NCBI GenBank assembly: GCA_037355855.1
Contig: CM074764.1
Coordinates: forward strand, 2,728,001-2,792,000
Source of the DNA: Pseudo-nitzschia pungens
Taxonomy: Eukaryota > Bacillariophyta > Bacillariophyceae > Bacillariales > Bacillariaceae
Reading direction: 5' to 3'
DNA: 64,000 nucleotides
In this document: positions 38,301 through 48,931 of the stretch, in pieces
How positions within the stretch are numbered: position 1 is the first letter of the stretch
Layout of the letters: each line of letters opens with the position of its first letter
Notes under the pieces: model-generated
The model's input: only the letters and a program-made list of their open reading frames with translations
The model's database searches: none
Told to the model about the DNA's origin: nothing
Position numbers and translations under genes: made by a program

Positions 38301-41193
38301 CGGTTGGGACTATCGCTCCATTGCTGACATGCCTGGTGACTTCTCAGTTGCTGATAAGAATGGCAATCGCGCTACCCTGGATCGTTTTGAAGTTGACCAT
38401 GCTGACAAGACCCTTGGGGTTTTTATCTCCATGGATGGCAATGAGGAAGCACAGATTGCTCACATGAAGTCACAGTCCCAGTCTTTTGGCTCTCAGCTCA
38501 AGGCTTCCAAGTGTGAGAAGAGGGCATCCCTCTACACATTCAAGTATTCTTTCATGAAGTCTGTTGAATACCCCATGCCTGTCACGCAACTTGATGAGGC
38601 CACTTGGACTAAGATAATTCACCCAGCTCTTGTTCCTGTGCTGAATAAAGCAGGGATGTCACGGACATTTCCCAGACATGTATTCTATGGTCCTTCCCTC
38701 TATCAAGGCTTTGGTTTCATTCACCCCTACCTCCTCCAAGAGTTCAGTCATATTGCCACCCTCTTTCAGGAATCTGTCAGGTCCTCCCAAACTGGTAGGA
38801 TTCTCAGGCTAACTGCTGAGTCTCTACGGCTCGAACTTGGCATTCCTCTCCATCTTGGTGTCACACCATATCATCCTTTTGCTTCCTATGTCACTCCCTG
38901 CTGGTACAAACATGTGTGGAAGTTTTTCTCTGTTCACCCTGTGAGCTTGTTTGAAGACTTCCCAGATCTTCCCCTGCTACGTTCCAATGACTGCTATCTC
39001 ATGCAAGCCTTTGTCAACGCTGGCTTCAGAGGTGCTGACTTGTCCCTCTTGAATCACATGCGCATGTCACTCAAGGCTATCTCCCTTGCTGACATTTGTA
39101 CTCCAGATGGGAAGAGACTCTCTCCCATGGCTTTCCAGCTGATATCCTCCAATCACTTGAGGGATCATCTTGACTGGCCGAGATGTCCTCCATCTTGGCC
39201 TCCAGCAGCAAAGCGCTTATGGACTAAGGCACTTCAGACCTGTTTTCTTCCCCCTTGTCCACCCCCTGCAGCCAGGGCACTAGCTCCTTCTTTTCATCTT
39301 GGGCCTTGGCTCTCTCCCCAGACAGCTTCTCTTTGGCCTTGGTTTTTGTCTCCATCCACCAACAGAATATTCTTCAAAACTTCTACTGGCTGGACTGTGA
39401 GCACCTCCCAGGGCAGGGGCAGATACAGGGTCACTGCTGAAATCCTTTCTGACAAACCAGCCTGCGCTGATGTGCTTGTCTGCCCTGTTATTTGTGGCCA
39501 AGTTGTCCGCGTTGTCGGGTCTTCAGCCTTTGTTTCTGAACCTCCTGACAAGGATCCTCTGGAGTACAATCCATTTGATTCTCTTCCAGACTCCCCGGCA
39601 GATGCCTTTGACGCACTCTGTGCGTCTCCAAGGGTACTTCTCCACAAATATTCCCTACCACAGGCTGGCTGTCAGCACATTGTTGATGCTATCCAGAGAG
39701 GTACTGCCAGTGCTGTCTGCGATGGTTCATTTGATCCAGAACTTCTCAGAGGAACTTCTGCTTTCATCCTGTCACCCAATACCTCCACCAAGTCTGCTTC
39801 ATTGTTCCTCACTGGCTGTAATTTTGTCAGTGGGTCCCCTGAGGATCAGTCATCCTACAGGAGTGAACTGGCAGGTATCATTGGGGTTCTCACCTGTTGC
39901 ATTGCTCTGGTGAGTATCTTTGATATTGCTTCTGGCTCTATCACCATTGCTCTGGATGGTGACACAGCTCTCAAACAGGCTGAGGGATCATGGCCATTGG
40001 TTATTTCCCAGAAGTCTTTTGATTATGTTTATGTCATCAGAAACATGATTTCTGCCCTGCCAATCTCTGTGCACTTTCGGTGGGTTCAGGGCCATCAAGC
40101 TGGACTCTTTCTTGATTGGTGGGCCCTTCGCAATCATCAGGTAGACAGCATGGCAAAGGCATTTCTCTCTGTCCATAGAGCTTCTGCCCATCACTATCCC
40201 AGACTTGTGTTTGAGCCCTGGGCTTTTTCTCTCAATGGATGCAAGTGTTCAAGGTTTGATCGGAATGCTCTGCATGTTGCCATTTCTGGTCCTCCTCTTC
40301 TTAAATATTGGCAGACCCACCATGACATCCCCATTCCACACCCTGTTCTGAGTTCCATCCATTGGTGTGCCCATCTGTCTGCCTTCAAGCGTCTCCCTCC
40401 TGGCATGCAAAGGTGGTTTGTCAAGTTTGCTTCTGGATGCATTGGTGTTGGCAACCAACTACTTCACTACCAGTATCAGGATCACTCCAGGTGTCCCTTG
40501 TGTGATGCAGACAACGAGAAGGTTTCTCATGTGCTCTCCTGCAAGGATACTGGGGCTGTCACGCATAGTCTGTCTGCCTTCACGGGACCACTGCAGAAGA
40601 GGCTTGAAGTTGAACAAACTGATCCATCATTGGTTGCTGCCATTGTGGATCTTCTCACCAGAGTTCGGAAGGGCCAGAGAATTTATCCATCATCCTACTC
40701 CCTTGCAATTGCTTCTGCTGTCAGAGCACAGAGGACAATTGGTTGGCACAACTGGCTTCTTGGTAGGTGGTCTCCTCGCTGGTATCAAATCCAGGCTGAC
40801 TACTACTCCCACATTGGAAGCAAGCGCTCCCCCAAACGTTGGGCTACAGCTATCATCCATCAGTTCTTTCTTACCTCCTGGGATCTTTGGACTTATAGGA
40901 ATGAACGACTCCATGGTCCTGGGGGTACCCTTGATGCTGAACAACACCAATCTCTTGATGCTTCCATCACCTCTGAATTGGCCATTGGTGCAGCTGGTGC
41001 ACTTCCCCAGTCACACTCCCTGTTACAAACCCCTTTCCAAGTCCTACAAGGTTACACCCTGACTGCCAAGCGGCAGTGGCTTGCAACCATCCACCTTGCA
41101 AGGAAGCAGTATGCAGCGCCTGTCCCACCAGTGCAGCCATATCAACAAGAGGCTGCTCTTCTCAGAGCCTGGCTTACTGGACCTCAGGGTTGA
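35353..41193 (+). CDS. LINE C ORF2: endonuclease, RT, RNase H (1946 aa)
   Basis: This is the same enzyme as LINE B ORF2, with no stop or frameshift. The ATG at 35353 again sits in ATGGTTAG with the ORF1 stop. All motifs are kept: GIDQNAD and SDH of the endonuclease, NDAKGCYDRI and FVDDTDLF of RT, CDGSFD and LDGDTA of RNase H, and the CPLCD...HVLSC zinc motif. Differences from B are scattered substitutions, most of them in the first 60 residues (MVRFSGMGSDG instead of MVSSSGMRFDG). ORF1 of this copy is broken, so the intact ORF2 means either very recent ORF1 damage or translation that does not need full ORF1. Confidence 0.92.
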   Translation: MVRFSGMGSDGMPSTPNPINASPISPFSPSDSSPVSHFVQLNLHGDSLAAKDSDSFGHPFPRAPSSNSTIITFQNIGPQRRAAFMSRSRHNSRQFVKSNASVALFAEHCLNESKLLPCDLFNRRMKNISPSSFSYLANNKHEASDCSWLQPGGTGFSIDQLFSSHKIAHGADPSGLGRWSFVKFQGRDGYTVTMFSAYCPVENDRDLGSVWNQQYRYFQAAENLFSPNPCILFHRDLTAALQVCLGAGDQVILGIDQNADVRTDGLSFELKALGFRDAILTLHSQSSPPATHNRNTTRTPIDAIWVSENVDVLRAGYCPFGGAYGMESDHRMLWIEVCNCSLMGKYLPPPVSFSHSKLQSSHPHLRQRYFKRVRHSFLKAGVFSLQAKLEHLLAQFQSGDISVRADLITTYEVLHETSTSLRLSVEQNLCHTRAGLVPWSPKLQVYRDTIDFWRRVVKLRQGVSTSHTVLKRLACKLSLYKGEHCDLSSAVLHLKQAYRQYRAVKKLAPSWRDSFNQGLVDALLAEGKPHNQNASQIRARMRRERLQRELGLAARSIRGRVNKSAVLRAIAVGPDGAEQVLESQSTMVPAMAESNVRRQQQCLGTPSMTPSFIQDFGYLGTAHASAQVLDGTYNPPPATDKYLSEFLSCLKVPASILSLPPFDYSVCPADNAAAWKHQRERTASEPSCLSFAHHKAFALDPQLNKFDTLLRSVPLIVGFSPSAWQVITDVEIFKKPGEYRVDKMRLIQLMSPEFQINNKMIGRRILAHAERANAVAVDQHGSRKHHKAINTCLNKKLICDVLRQKRRSGAVAMNDAKGCYDRISHPIAGLTLQSFGVPAHVCEVLLSTLQHAKHHIKTGFGRSGPVYGDEPVPLSGCGQGNGIGPTLWALVSTIVFRMMQQAGHGVHLITSLSLQLVSLVGFAFVDDTDLFCAGSDSSTSGEELAVDFQGALDRWAGGIIATGGAIEPAKSFCYLIDFKWNGSGWDYRSIADMPGDFSVADKNGNRATLDRFEVDHADKTLGVFISMDGNEEAQIAHMKSQSQSFGSQLKASKCEKRASLYTFKYSFMKSVEYPMPVTQLDEATWTKIIHPALVPVLNKAGMSRTFPRHVFYGPSLYQGFGFIHPYLLQEFSHIATLFQESVRSSQTGRILRLTAESLRLELGIPLHLGVTPYHPFASYVTPCWYKHVWKFFSVHPVSLFEDFPDLPLLRSNDCYLMQAFVNAGFRGADLSLLNHMRMSLKAISLADICTPDGKRLSPMAFQLISSNHLRDHLDWPRCPPSWPPAAKRLWTKALQTCFLPPCPPPAARALAPSFHLGPWLSPQTASLWPWFLSPSTNRIFFKTSTGWTVSTSQGRGRYRVTAEILSDKPACADVLVCPVICGQVVRVVGSSAFVSEPPDKDPLEYNPFDSLPDSPADAFDALCASPRVLLHKYSLPQAGCQHIVDAIQRGTASAVCDGSFDPELLRGTSAFILSPNTSTKSASLFLTGCNFVSGSPEDQSSYRSELAGIIGVLTCCIALVSIFDIASGSITIALDGDTALKQAEGSWPLVISQKSFDYVYVIRNMISALPISVHFRWVQGHQAGLFLDWWALRNHQVDSMAKAFLSVHRASAHHYPRLVFEPWAFSLNGCKCSRFDRNALHVAISGPPLLKYWQTHHDIPIPHPVLSSIHWCAHLSAFKRLPPGMQRWFVKFASGCIGVGNQLLHYQYQDHSRCPLCDADNEKVSHVLSCKDTGAVTHSLSAFTGPLQKRLEVEQTDPSLVAAIVDLLTRVRKGQRIYPSSYSLAIASAVRAQRTIGWHNWLLGRWSPRWYQIQADYYSHIGSKRSPKRWATAIIHQFFLTSWDLWTYRNERLHGPGGTLDAEQHQSLDASITSELAIGAAGALPQSHSLLQTPFQVLQGYTLTAKRQWLATIHLARKQYAAPVPPVQPYQQEAALLRAWLTGPQG

Positions 41194-41496
41194 TTACACT
41201 TTGTACCTTGGTCTTGTCTTCTGTTCCTGCTTCTCATCCTGTCCCATCCCTTTTGATACTGGATCTTATCCCAATATCTTCGTTCCCATTTCACTTTCTC
41301 TCAATTCCCTATTTTGTGGGACTTGTTTGTCTTTTTCCCTGCTTGATGTTCAAGGTTTGTTTGAAAATTTGTCGTTCTGCCACTTGGGGTCCTGACTCTA
41401 TGATGGAGGCGACGTTAAAGTCTGGTTACAGACTGAGTAATTTAGTTTCACCTTTGGTGATTAAAGTTATTTAAATACGTATATTATTATTATTAT
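41194..41496 (+). promoter_or_regulatory. LINE C 3' UTR and TTA tail
   Basis: Both family hairpins are present (about 41419-41460), followed by ttatttaaatacgtat and TTA repeats that run into LINE F. Confidence 0.85.
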
Positions 41497-41514
41497 GCTG
41501 CTGTCAATTGTGTT

Positions 41515-42114
41515 GTGGAAACTGAACCTGCTGCAGATCCAATGCAGGATGACTCTCTTCCCTTTTTTGGTGATGGGGATGCAAGAGATTGGGAACTTGT
41601 TGATGATGACTTGTCAGTTGACCTTGCCCCAGACCTCACCTTTGATCTAGATCTGCACTTTAACCTCCAAGCCCGTGCTGACAGTGGTGGTGGAGGATTT
41701 GATGATTCTCAATCCATGGATACTTTAGCAACCGGTACTTCCAATCTCACTGATGTCCAGGCTTCAGCGCCTGCAGGTGGTGTTCCTACTGGAGGTGATC
41801 CTTCCAATGTTGCCAAGGCTGATGCCTCTCCTGGTATTCCTCCTGAAGTTCCCCCTGCAGTTCCTGACCCTCCCCAGAATGCCATGGCTGGTGACCTCCC
41901 TGTGGCCTCTCCTGATTCCTCAACTGCAGTTCCTGCTGCCGGTGGTGGGGAAGACGCAGCCTCTGCATTGAGGCTTGGAGTTGCTGCAATTGCATTCACC
42001 TCCAGCCATGATGCTAGTGTCAGTGATTTGAGCCATGCCAATGTTTCCACCAAATCAGCTCCGGCAACTCTTCCTTCCTTGCGACAGACTGGGTTTCCTT
42101 CTGATCATGGTTAG
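41515..42114 (+). pseudogene. LINE F ORF1, C-terminal fragment
   Basis: These are the last 199 or so residues of ORF1, the acidic region and Ala/Pro/Ser-rich tail, ending in the TAG that overlaps the ORF2 ATG at 42107. The frame has no disruption except the 5' truncation. Confidence 0.88.
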
Positions 42115-43185
42115 CTCTTCTGGTATGAGGTTTGATGGGATGCCTTCCACTCCAAATCCCATCAATGCTTCTACTGTTTCTCCCTTTTCCTCCTCCGACT
42201 CTTCCCCTGTCTCTCAGTTTGTCCAATTAACTCTTCATGGAGACTCTCTTGCTGCTAAGGATTCTGACAGTTTTGGTCACTCCTTCCCTCAAGCTCCATC
42301 CTATAACTCCACCATCATCACTTTCCAAAACATTGGACCACAGCGCAGAGCTGCCTTTATGTCCATGTCCAAGCACAACTCCTGTCAATTTGTCAAGAGC
42401 AATGCCAGTGTGGCTCTTTTTGCTGAACATTGTTTGAATGAATCCAAACTCCTGCCATGTGATCTTTTCAATCGGCGCATGAAGAATATCAGTCCCTCAA
42501 GTTTTTCCTACCTTGCCAACAACAAGCATGAAGCTTCTGACTGTTCATGGCTTCAGCCTGGTGGCACAGGGTTTTCCATTGATCAACTGTTCAGTTCCCA
42601 CAAGATTGCCCATGGGGCTGATCCTTCTGGTCTTGGAAGATGGTCCTTTGTCACGTTTCAAGGCAGGGATGGCTACACTGTCACTATGTTTTCTGCTTAC
42701 TGCCCTGTTGAAAATGACAGGGATCTTGGTTCAGTCTGGAATCAAGGCTTCTTGGTAGGTGGTCTCCTCGCTGGTACCACATCCAGGCTGACTACTACTC
42801 CCATATTGGAAGCAAGCGCTCTCCCAAATGTTGGGCTACAGCTATCATCCATCAGTTCTTTCTTACCTCCTGGGATCTTTGGACATATAGGAATGAACGA
42901 CTCCATGGTCCTGGGGGTACCCTTGATGCTGAACAACACCAATCTCTTGATGCTTCCATCTCCTCTGAATTGGCCATTGGTGCAGCTGGTGCACTTCCCC
43001 AGTCACACTCCCTTTTACAAACCCCTTTCCAAGTCCTACAAGGTTACACCCTGACTGCCAAGAGGCAGTGGCTTGCAACCATCCACCTTGCCAGGAAGCA
43101 GTATGCAGCGCCTGTCCCACCAGTGCAGCCATACCAACAAGAGGCTGCTCTTCTCAGAGCCTGGCTCACTGGACCTCAGGGTTGA
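42107..43185 (+). pseudogene. LINE F ORF2, internally deleted
   Basis: The first 213 codons match the start of ORF2 up to the SVWNQ motif of the endonuclease. After 42745 the sequence continues in the final 150 codons of ORF2 but in another frame, so the open frame ends at 43054 while the true C-terminal codons run to 43185. The deleted segment in full-length copies starts CAGTAC and ends CAACT, so it does not follow the GT-AG rule. Confidence 0.88.
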
Positions 43186-43482
43186 TTCCACTTTGTACCT
43201 TGGTTTTGTCTTCTGTTCCTGCTTCTTCTCCTGCCCCACCCCTTTTGATACTGGTTTGAATCCCAATATCATCCCATCTCACTTTCTCTCAAGTCCCTAT
43301 TTTGTGGGACTTGTTTGTCTTTTTCCCTGCTTGATGTTCCAGGTTTGTATGAAAATTTGTCGTTCTACCACTTGGGGTCCTGACTCTATGATGGAGGCGA
43401 CGTTAAAGTCTGGTTACAGACTGAGTAATTTAGTTTCACCTTTGGTGAATAAAGTTATTTAAATACGTATATTATTATTATT
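43186..43482 (+). promoter_or_regulatory. LINE F 3' UTR and TTA tail
   Basis: The same twin hairpins occur here; the second is followed by gaataaag instead of gattaaag. Confidence 0.8.
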
Positions 43483-43501
43483 AGTCAGCCTGGATTTGAT
43501 A
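43483..43501. repeat. Target duplication of the C-F insertion (right copy)
   Basis: It is identical to 27890-27908; LINE G ORF2 continues beyond it on the minus strand. Confidence 0.92.
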
Positions 43502-46500
43502 CCAGCGAGGAGACCACCTACCCAGAAGCCAGTTGTGCCAGCCAATAGTCCTCTGTGCCCTGACAGCAGACGCAATTGCAAGTGAGTAGGATGATGGATA
43601 AATGCTCTGGCCCTTCCGAACTCTGGTGAGGAGATCCACAATGGCAACAACCAATGATGGATCAGTTTGTTCAACTTCAAGCCTCTTCTGCAGTGGTCCC
43701 GTGAAGGCAGACACACTATGCCTGACAGCCCCAGTATCCTTGCAGGAGAGCACATGAGAAACCTTCTCGTTGTCTACATCACACAAGGGACACCTGGAGT
43801 GATCCTGATACTGGTAGTGAAGTAGTTGGTTGCCAACACCAATGCATCCAGAAGCAAACTTGACAAACCATCTTTGCATGCCAGGAGGTAGACGCTTGAA
43901 GGCAGACAGATGGGCACACCAATGGATGGAACTCAAAACAGGTTGTGGAATGGGGATATCATGGTGGGTCTGCCAATATTGAAGAAGAGGAGGACCAGAG
44001 ATGGCAACATGCAAAGCATTTGGATCAAACCTTGAACACTTGCATCCATTGAGAGAAAATGCCCAAGGCTCAAACACAAGTCTGGGATAGTGATGGGCAG
44101 AAGCTCTATGGACAGAGAGAAATGCCTTTGCCATGCTGTCAACCTGATGATTGCGAAGGGCCCACCAATCAAGAAAGATTCCAGCTTGATGGCCCTGAAC
44201 CCACTGAAAGTGCACAGAGATTGGCAGGGCAGAAATCATGTTTCTGATGACATAGACATAATCAAAAGACTTCTGGGAAATAACCAATGGCCAAGATCCC
44301 TGAGCCTGTTTGAGAGCTGTGTCACCATCCAGAGCAATGGTGATAGAGCCAGAGGCAATATCAAAAAGACTCACCAGAGCAGTGCAACAGGTGAGAACTC
44401 CAATGATACCTGCCAGTTCACTCCTATAGGATGATTGGTCCTCAGGGGATCCACTGACAAAATTACAGCCAGTGAGGAACAATGAAGCAGACTTGGTGGA
44501 GGTATTGGGTGACAAAATGAAAGCAGAAGTGCCTCTGAGAAGGTCCGGATCAAATGAACCATCACATACAGCACTGGCAGTACCACTCTCAATAGCATCA
44601 ACAAGGTGCTGACAGCCAGCCTGTGGTAGGGAATATTTGTGGAGAAGTACCCTTGGAGACGCACAGAGTGCATCAAAGGCATCTACTGGGGAGTCTGGAA
44701 GAGAATCAAATGGATTGTACTCCAGAGGATCCATGTCAGGAGGTTCGGAAACAAAAGCAGAGGACCCAACAACGCGTACAACTTGTCCACAGATAACAGG
44801 ACAGACAAGCACATCAGCACAGGCTGGTTTGTCAGAAATGAGGTCAGAAGTGACCCTGTATCTGCCCCTGCCCTGGGAGGTGCTCACAATCCAGCCAGTA
44901 GAAGTTTTGAAGAATATTCTGTTGGTGGATGGAGACAAAAACCAAGGCCAAAGAGAAGCTGTCTGGGGAGAGAGCCAATGCCCAAGGTGAAAAGAAGGAG
45001 CCAGTGCCCTGGCTGCAGGGGGTGGACAGGGGGGAAGAAAACAGGTCTGAAGAGCCTTAGTCCATAAGCGCTGTGCTGCTGGAGGCCAAGATGGAGGACA
45101 TCTAGGCCAGTCAAGATGATCCCTCAAGTGATTGGAGGATGTCAGCTGGAAGGCCATGGGAGAGAGTCTTTTCCCATCTGGAGTACAAATGTCAGCAAGG
45201 GAAATAGCCTTGAGGGACATGCGCATGTGATTCAAGAGGGACAAGTCAGCACCTCTGAAGCCAGAGTTGACAAAGGCTTGCATGAGATAACAGTCATTGG
45301 AACGTAACAGTGGTAGGTCTGGGAAGTCTTCAAACAAGCTCACAGGGTGAACAGAGAAAAACTTCCACACATGTTTGTACCAGCAGGGAGTGACGTATGA
45401 AGCAAAGGGATGATAGGGTGTGACACCAAGATGGAGAGGAAGTCCAAGTTCAAGCCGGAGAGACTCAGCAGTTAGCCTGAGAATCCTACCAGTTTGTGAG
45501 GACCTGACAGATTCCTGAAAGAGGGTGGCAATATGACTGAACTCTTGGAGGAGGTATGGATGGATGAAACCAAAGCCTTGATAGAGGGAAGGACCATAGA
45601 ACACATGTCTAGGAAATGTCCGTGACATCCCTGCTTTATTCAGCACAGGAACAAGAGCTGGGTGAATTATCTTAGTCCAGGTGGCCTCATCAAGTTGCGT
45701 GACAGGCATGGGGTATTCAACAGACTTCATGAAAGAATACTTGACGGTGTAGAGGGATGCGCGCTTCTCACACTTGAAAGCCCTGAGTTGAGAGCCAAAA
45801 GACTGAGACTGGGACTTCATGTGAGCAATCTGTGCTTCCTCATTGCCATCCATGGAGATAAAAACCCCAAGGGTCTTGTCAGCATGGTCAACTTCAAACC
45901 GATCCAGGGTAGCTCGATTGCCATTCTTGTCAGCAACAGAGAAGTCACCGGGCATGTCAGCAATTGAACGATAGTCCCAGCCGGATCCATTCCATTTGAA
46001 ATCAATCAAATAACAGAAGGATTTGGCAGGTTCAATAGCACCACCAGTGGCAATAATCCCACCAGCCCACCGGTCAAGAGCTTCCTGAAAGTCAACAGCT
46101 AATTCCTCACCAGATGTGGAGGAATCAGAGCCAGCACAAAACAAATCTGTGTCATCCACAAAGGCAAAACCCACAAGAGAAACCAGTTGCAATGACAAAG
46201 AAGTGATAAGATGGACACCATGCCCAGCCTGTTGCATCATTCGGAAGACAATTGTTGACACCAAAGCCCAAAGAGTTGGACCAATACCATTGCCTTGGCC
46301 ACAACCACTGAGAGGAACAGATTCATCACCATACACAGGACCTGACCGACCAAAACCAGTTTTGATGTGGTGCTTGGCAAGTTGCAAAGTAGACAGAAGA
46401 ACCTCACACACATGTGCAGGAACCCCAAAGCTCTGGAGAGTGAGACCTGCAATCGGATGAGAGATCCTATCATAGCAGCCCTTGGCATCATTCATAGCAA

Positions 46501-48931
46501 CAGCACCGGATCTGCGCTTCTGCCGCAACACATCACATATGAGCTTCTTGTTCAGGCAGGTGTTGATTGCCTTGTGGTGTTTCCTGCTTCCATGTTGATC
46601 AACAGCCACGGCATTGGCACGTTCAGCATGGGCAAGAATGCGTCTGCCAATCATCTTGTTGTTGATTTGGAACTCAGGAGACATCAACTGGATGAGTCTC
46701 ATCTTATCCACTCTATATTCACCAGGTTTCTTGAAGATCTCAACATCAGTGATGACCTGCCAAGCAGAAGGAGAGAAGCCAACAATCAAAGGGACGGATC
46801 TCAGGAGAGTGTCAAACTTGTTCAGCTGGGGATCCAGGGCAAATGCCTTGTGGTGGGCAAAACTCAAACAAGAAGGTTCACTTGCTGTGCGTTCCCTCTG
46901 GCGTTTCCAGGCAGCAGCATTGTCAGCTGGACACACTGAATAGTCAAAGGGGGGCAAACGCAGAATAGAGGCAGGGACTTTGAGACAAGAAAGAAATTCA
47001 GACAGGTATTTGTCAGTGGCAGGAGGAGGATTATATGTGCCATCAAGAACTTGAGCAGAAGCATGTGCTGTGCCTAGGTAGCCAAAATCCTCAATGAAGG
47101 AGGGAGTCATGGAAGGAGTGCCAAGACACTGCTGTTGACGCCGGACATTGGATTCAGCCATAGCTGGAACCATAGTAGACTGAGATTCCAAGACCTGTTC
47201 AACACCATCATGGCCAACTGCAATAGCGCGCAAGACTGCTGACTTGTTGACACGTCCCCGAATAGACCGAGCAGCGAGACCAAGCTCTCTTTGAAGACGT
47301 TCCCTGCGCATCCTGGCACGAATCTGGGAAGCATGCTGGTTGTGAGGCTTGCCTTCAGCAAGAAGTGCATCCACCAGGCCTTGATTGAAGGAGTCTCTCC
47401 ATGAGGGGGCCAATTTCTTCACTGCCCGGTATTGCTTGTAAGCTTGTTTCAGATGGAGGAGAGCACTGGAAAGGTCACTGTGTTCTCCTTTGTAGAGAGA
47501 AAGCTTGCAGGCCAACCTTTTCAAAACAGTATGACTGGTGGACACACCCTGTCTCAACTTAACAACACGCCGCCAAAAGTCAATGGTATCACGATAGACT
47601 TGCAGCTTTGGTGACCATGGAACCAAACCAGCTCTAGTGTGGCAGAGGTTTTGTTCAACAGAGAGCCTGAGAGAGGTAGAGGTTTCATGGAGTACTTCAT
47701 ATGTGGTGATGAGATCAGTGCGCACAGAAATATCCCCAGACTGAAACTGAGCCAGTAGGTGCTCCAGCTTAGCTTGGAGAGAAAACACTCCAGCCTTGAG
47801 AAAGCTGTGCCTCACACGCTTGAAATACCGTTGGCGCAGATGAGGGTGGGAGGACTGGAGTTTGGAATGAGAGAAGCTCACAGGAGGTGGCAAATGTTTG
47901 CCCATGAGGCTGCAATTACAGACTTCAATCCAAAGCATTCTGTGGTCAGATTCCATACCATAGACACCACCAAAGGGACAATACCCAGCCCTGAGAACAT
48001 CAACAGTCTCAGAGACCCAAATGGCATCAATTGGTGTTCTGGTAGTGTTGCGGTTGTGAGTGGCAGGAGGCGAAGACGTACTATGAAGTGTAAGAATGGC
48101 CTCTCTGAAACCAAGAGCCTTGAGCTCAAAAGACAAGCCATCAGTTCGAACATCAGCATTCTGGTCAATCCCAACAATGACTTGATCACCTGCACCCAGG
48201 CAGACCTGAAGGGCAGCAGTCAAATCCCTGTGAAAGAGAATGCATGGATTGGGACTGAAAAGATTTTCAGCTGCCTGAAAGTAGCGGCACTGTTGATTCC
48301 AGACTGAGCCAAGATCCCTATCATTTTCAACTGGGCAGTAGGCAGAAAACATGGTGACATTGTAGCCATCCCTGCCCTGAAACTTGACAAAGGACCATCT
48401 GCCAAGACCAGATGGATCAGCTCCATGTGCAACCTTGTGTGAGCTGAACAGCTGGTCAATGGAAAAACCTGTGCCGCCAGGCTGAAGCCAAGAGCAGGCA
48501 GAAGCTTCATGCTTGTTGTTAGCAAGATAGGAAAAACTTGAGGGACTGATATTCTTCATGCGCCGATTGAAAAGATCACAGGGCAGGAGTTTGGATTCAT
48601 TCAAACAATGTTCAGCAAAAAGTGCCACACTGGCATTGCTCTTGACAAATTGACGGGAGTTGTGCTTGGACATGGACATAAAGGCAGCTCTGCGCTGTGG
48701 TCCAATGTTTTGGAAAGTGATGATGGTGGAGTTATAGGATGGAGCTTGAGGGAAGGAATGACCAAAACTGTCAGAATCCTTAGCAGCAAGAGAGTCTCCA
48801 TGAAGAGTTAATTGGACAAAATGAGAGACAGGGGAAGAGGCGGAGGGGGAAAAGGGAGAAACAGGAGAAGCATTGATGGGATTTGGATTGGAAGGCATCC
48901 CATCACACCTCATACCAGAAGAGCTAACCAT
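43483..48931 (-). pseudogene. LINE G ORF2, main segment, split by insertion
   Basis: It starts at ATG 48931, in the same ATGGTTAG overlap with ORF1, and is open to the insertion point at QIQAD (43483). Endonuclease, RT (NDAKGCYDRI, FVDDTDLF), RNase H and zinc motifs are all present. One difference from B and C is CDVDNEK for CDADNEK in the zinc region. The final segment lies 15.6 kb away at 27498-27908. Without C and F the frame would be continuous, so G was an intact copy when it was hit. Confidence 0.9.

Larger units (their letters stand above)
27909..41496 (+). mobile_element. LINE C, full-length, with element D in its 5' UTR
   Basis: This starts with the family 5' end (caattttgcgacgcgcg) and ends in the TTA tail near 41496; own length is about 11.5 kb after removal of D. 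ORF1 has two nonsense mutations and ORF2 is open. Its 3' end abuts the truncated LINE F with no recognisable duplication beyond the TTA repeat. Confidence 0.92.
41497..43482 (+). mobile_element. LINE F, 5'-truncated and internally deleted
   Basis: F starts in the last fifth of ORF1 (gctgctgtcaattgtg, matching about 8280 of LINE B) and runs through the ORF1-ORF2 overlap into the endonuclease domain. At 42745/42746 it jumps to a point equal to about 14287 of LINE B. It ends with a normal 3' UTR and TTA tail against the 19-bp duplication. About 4.75 kb of ORF2, including RT and RNase H, is missing. Confidence 0.9.

Noticed and set aside
42745..42746. LINE F internal junction as a spliced intron
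   Set aside because: The missing segment does not begin with GT or end with AG in the full-length copies.
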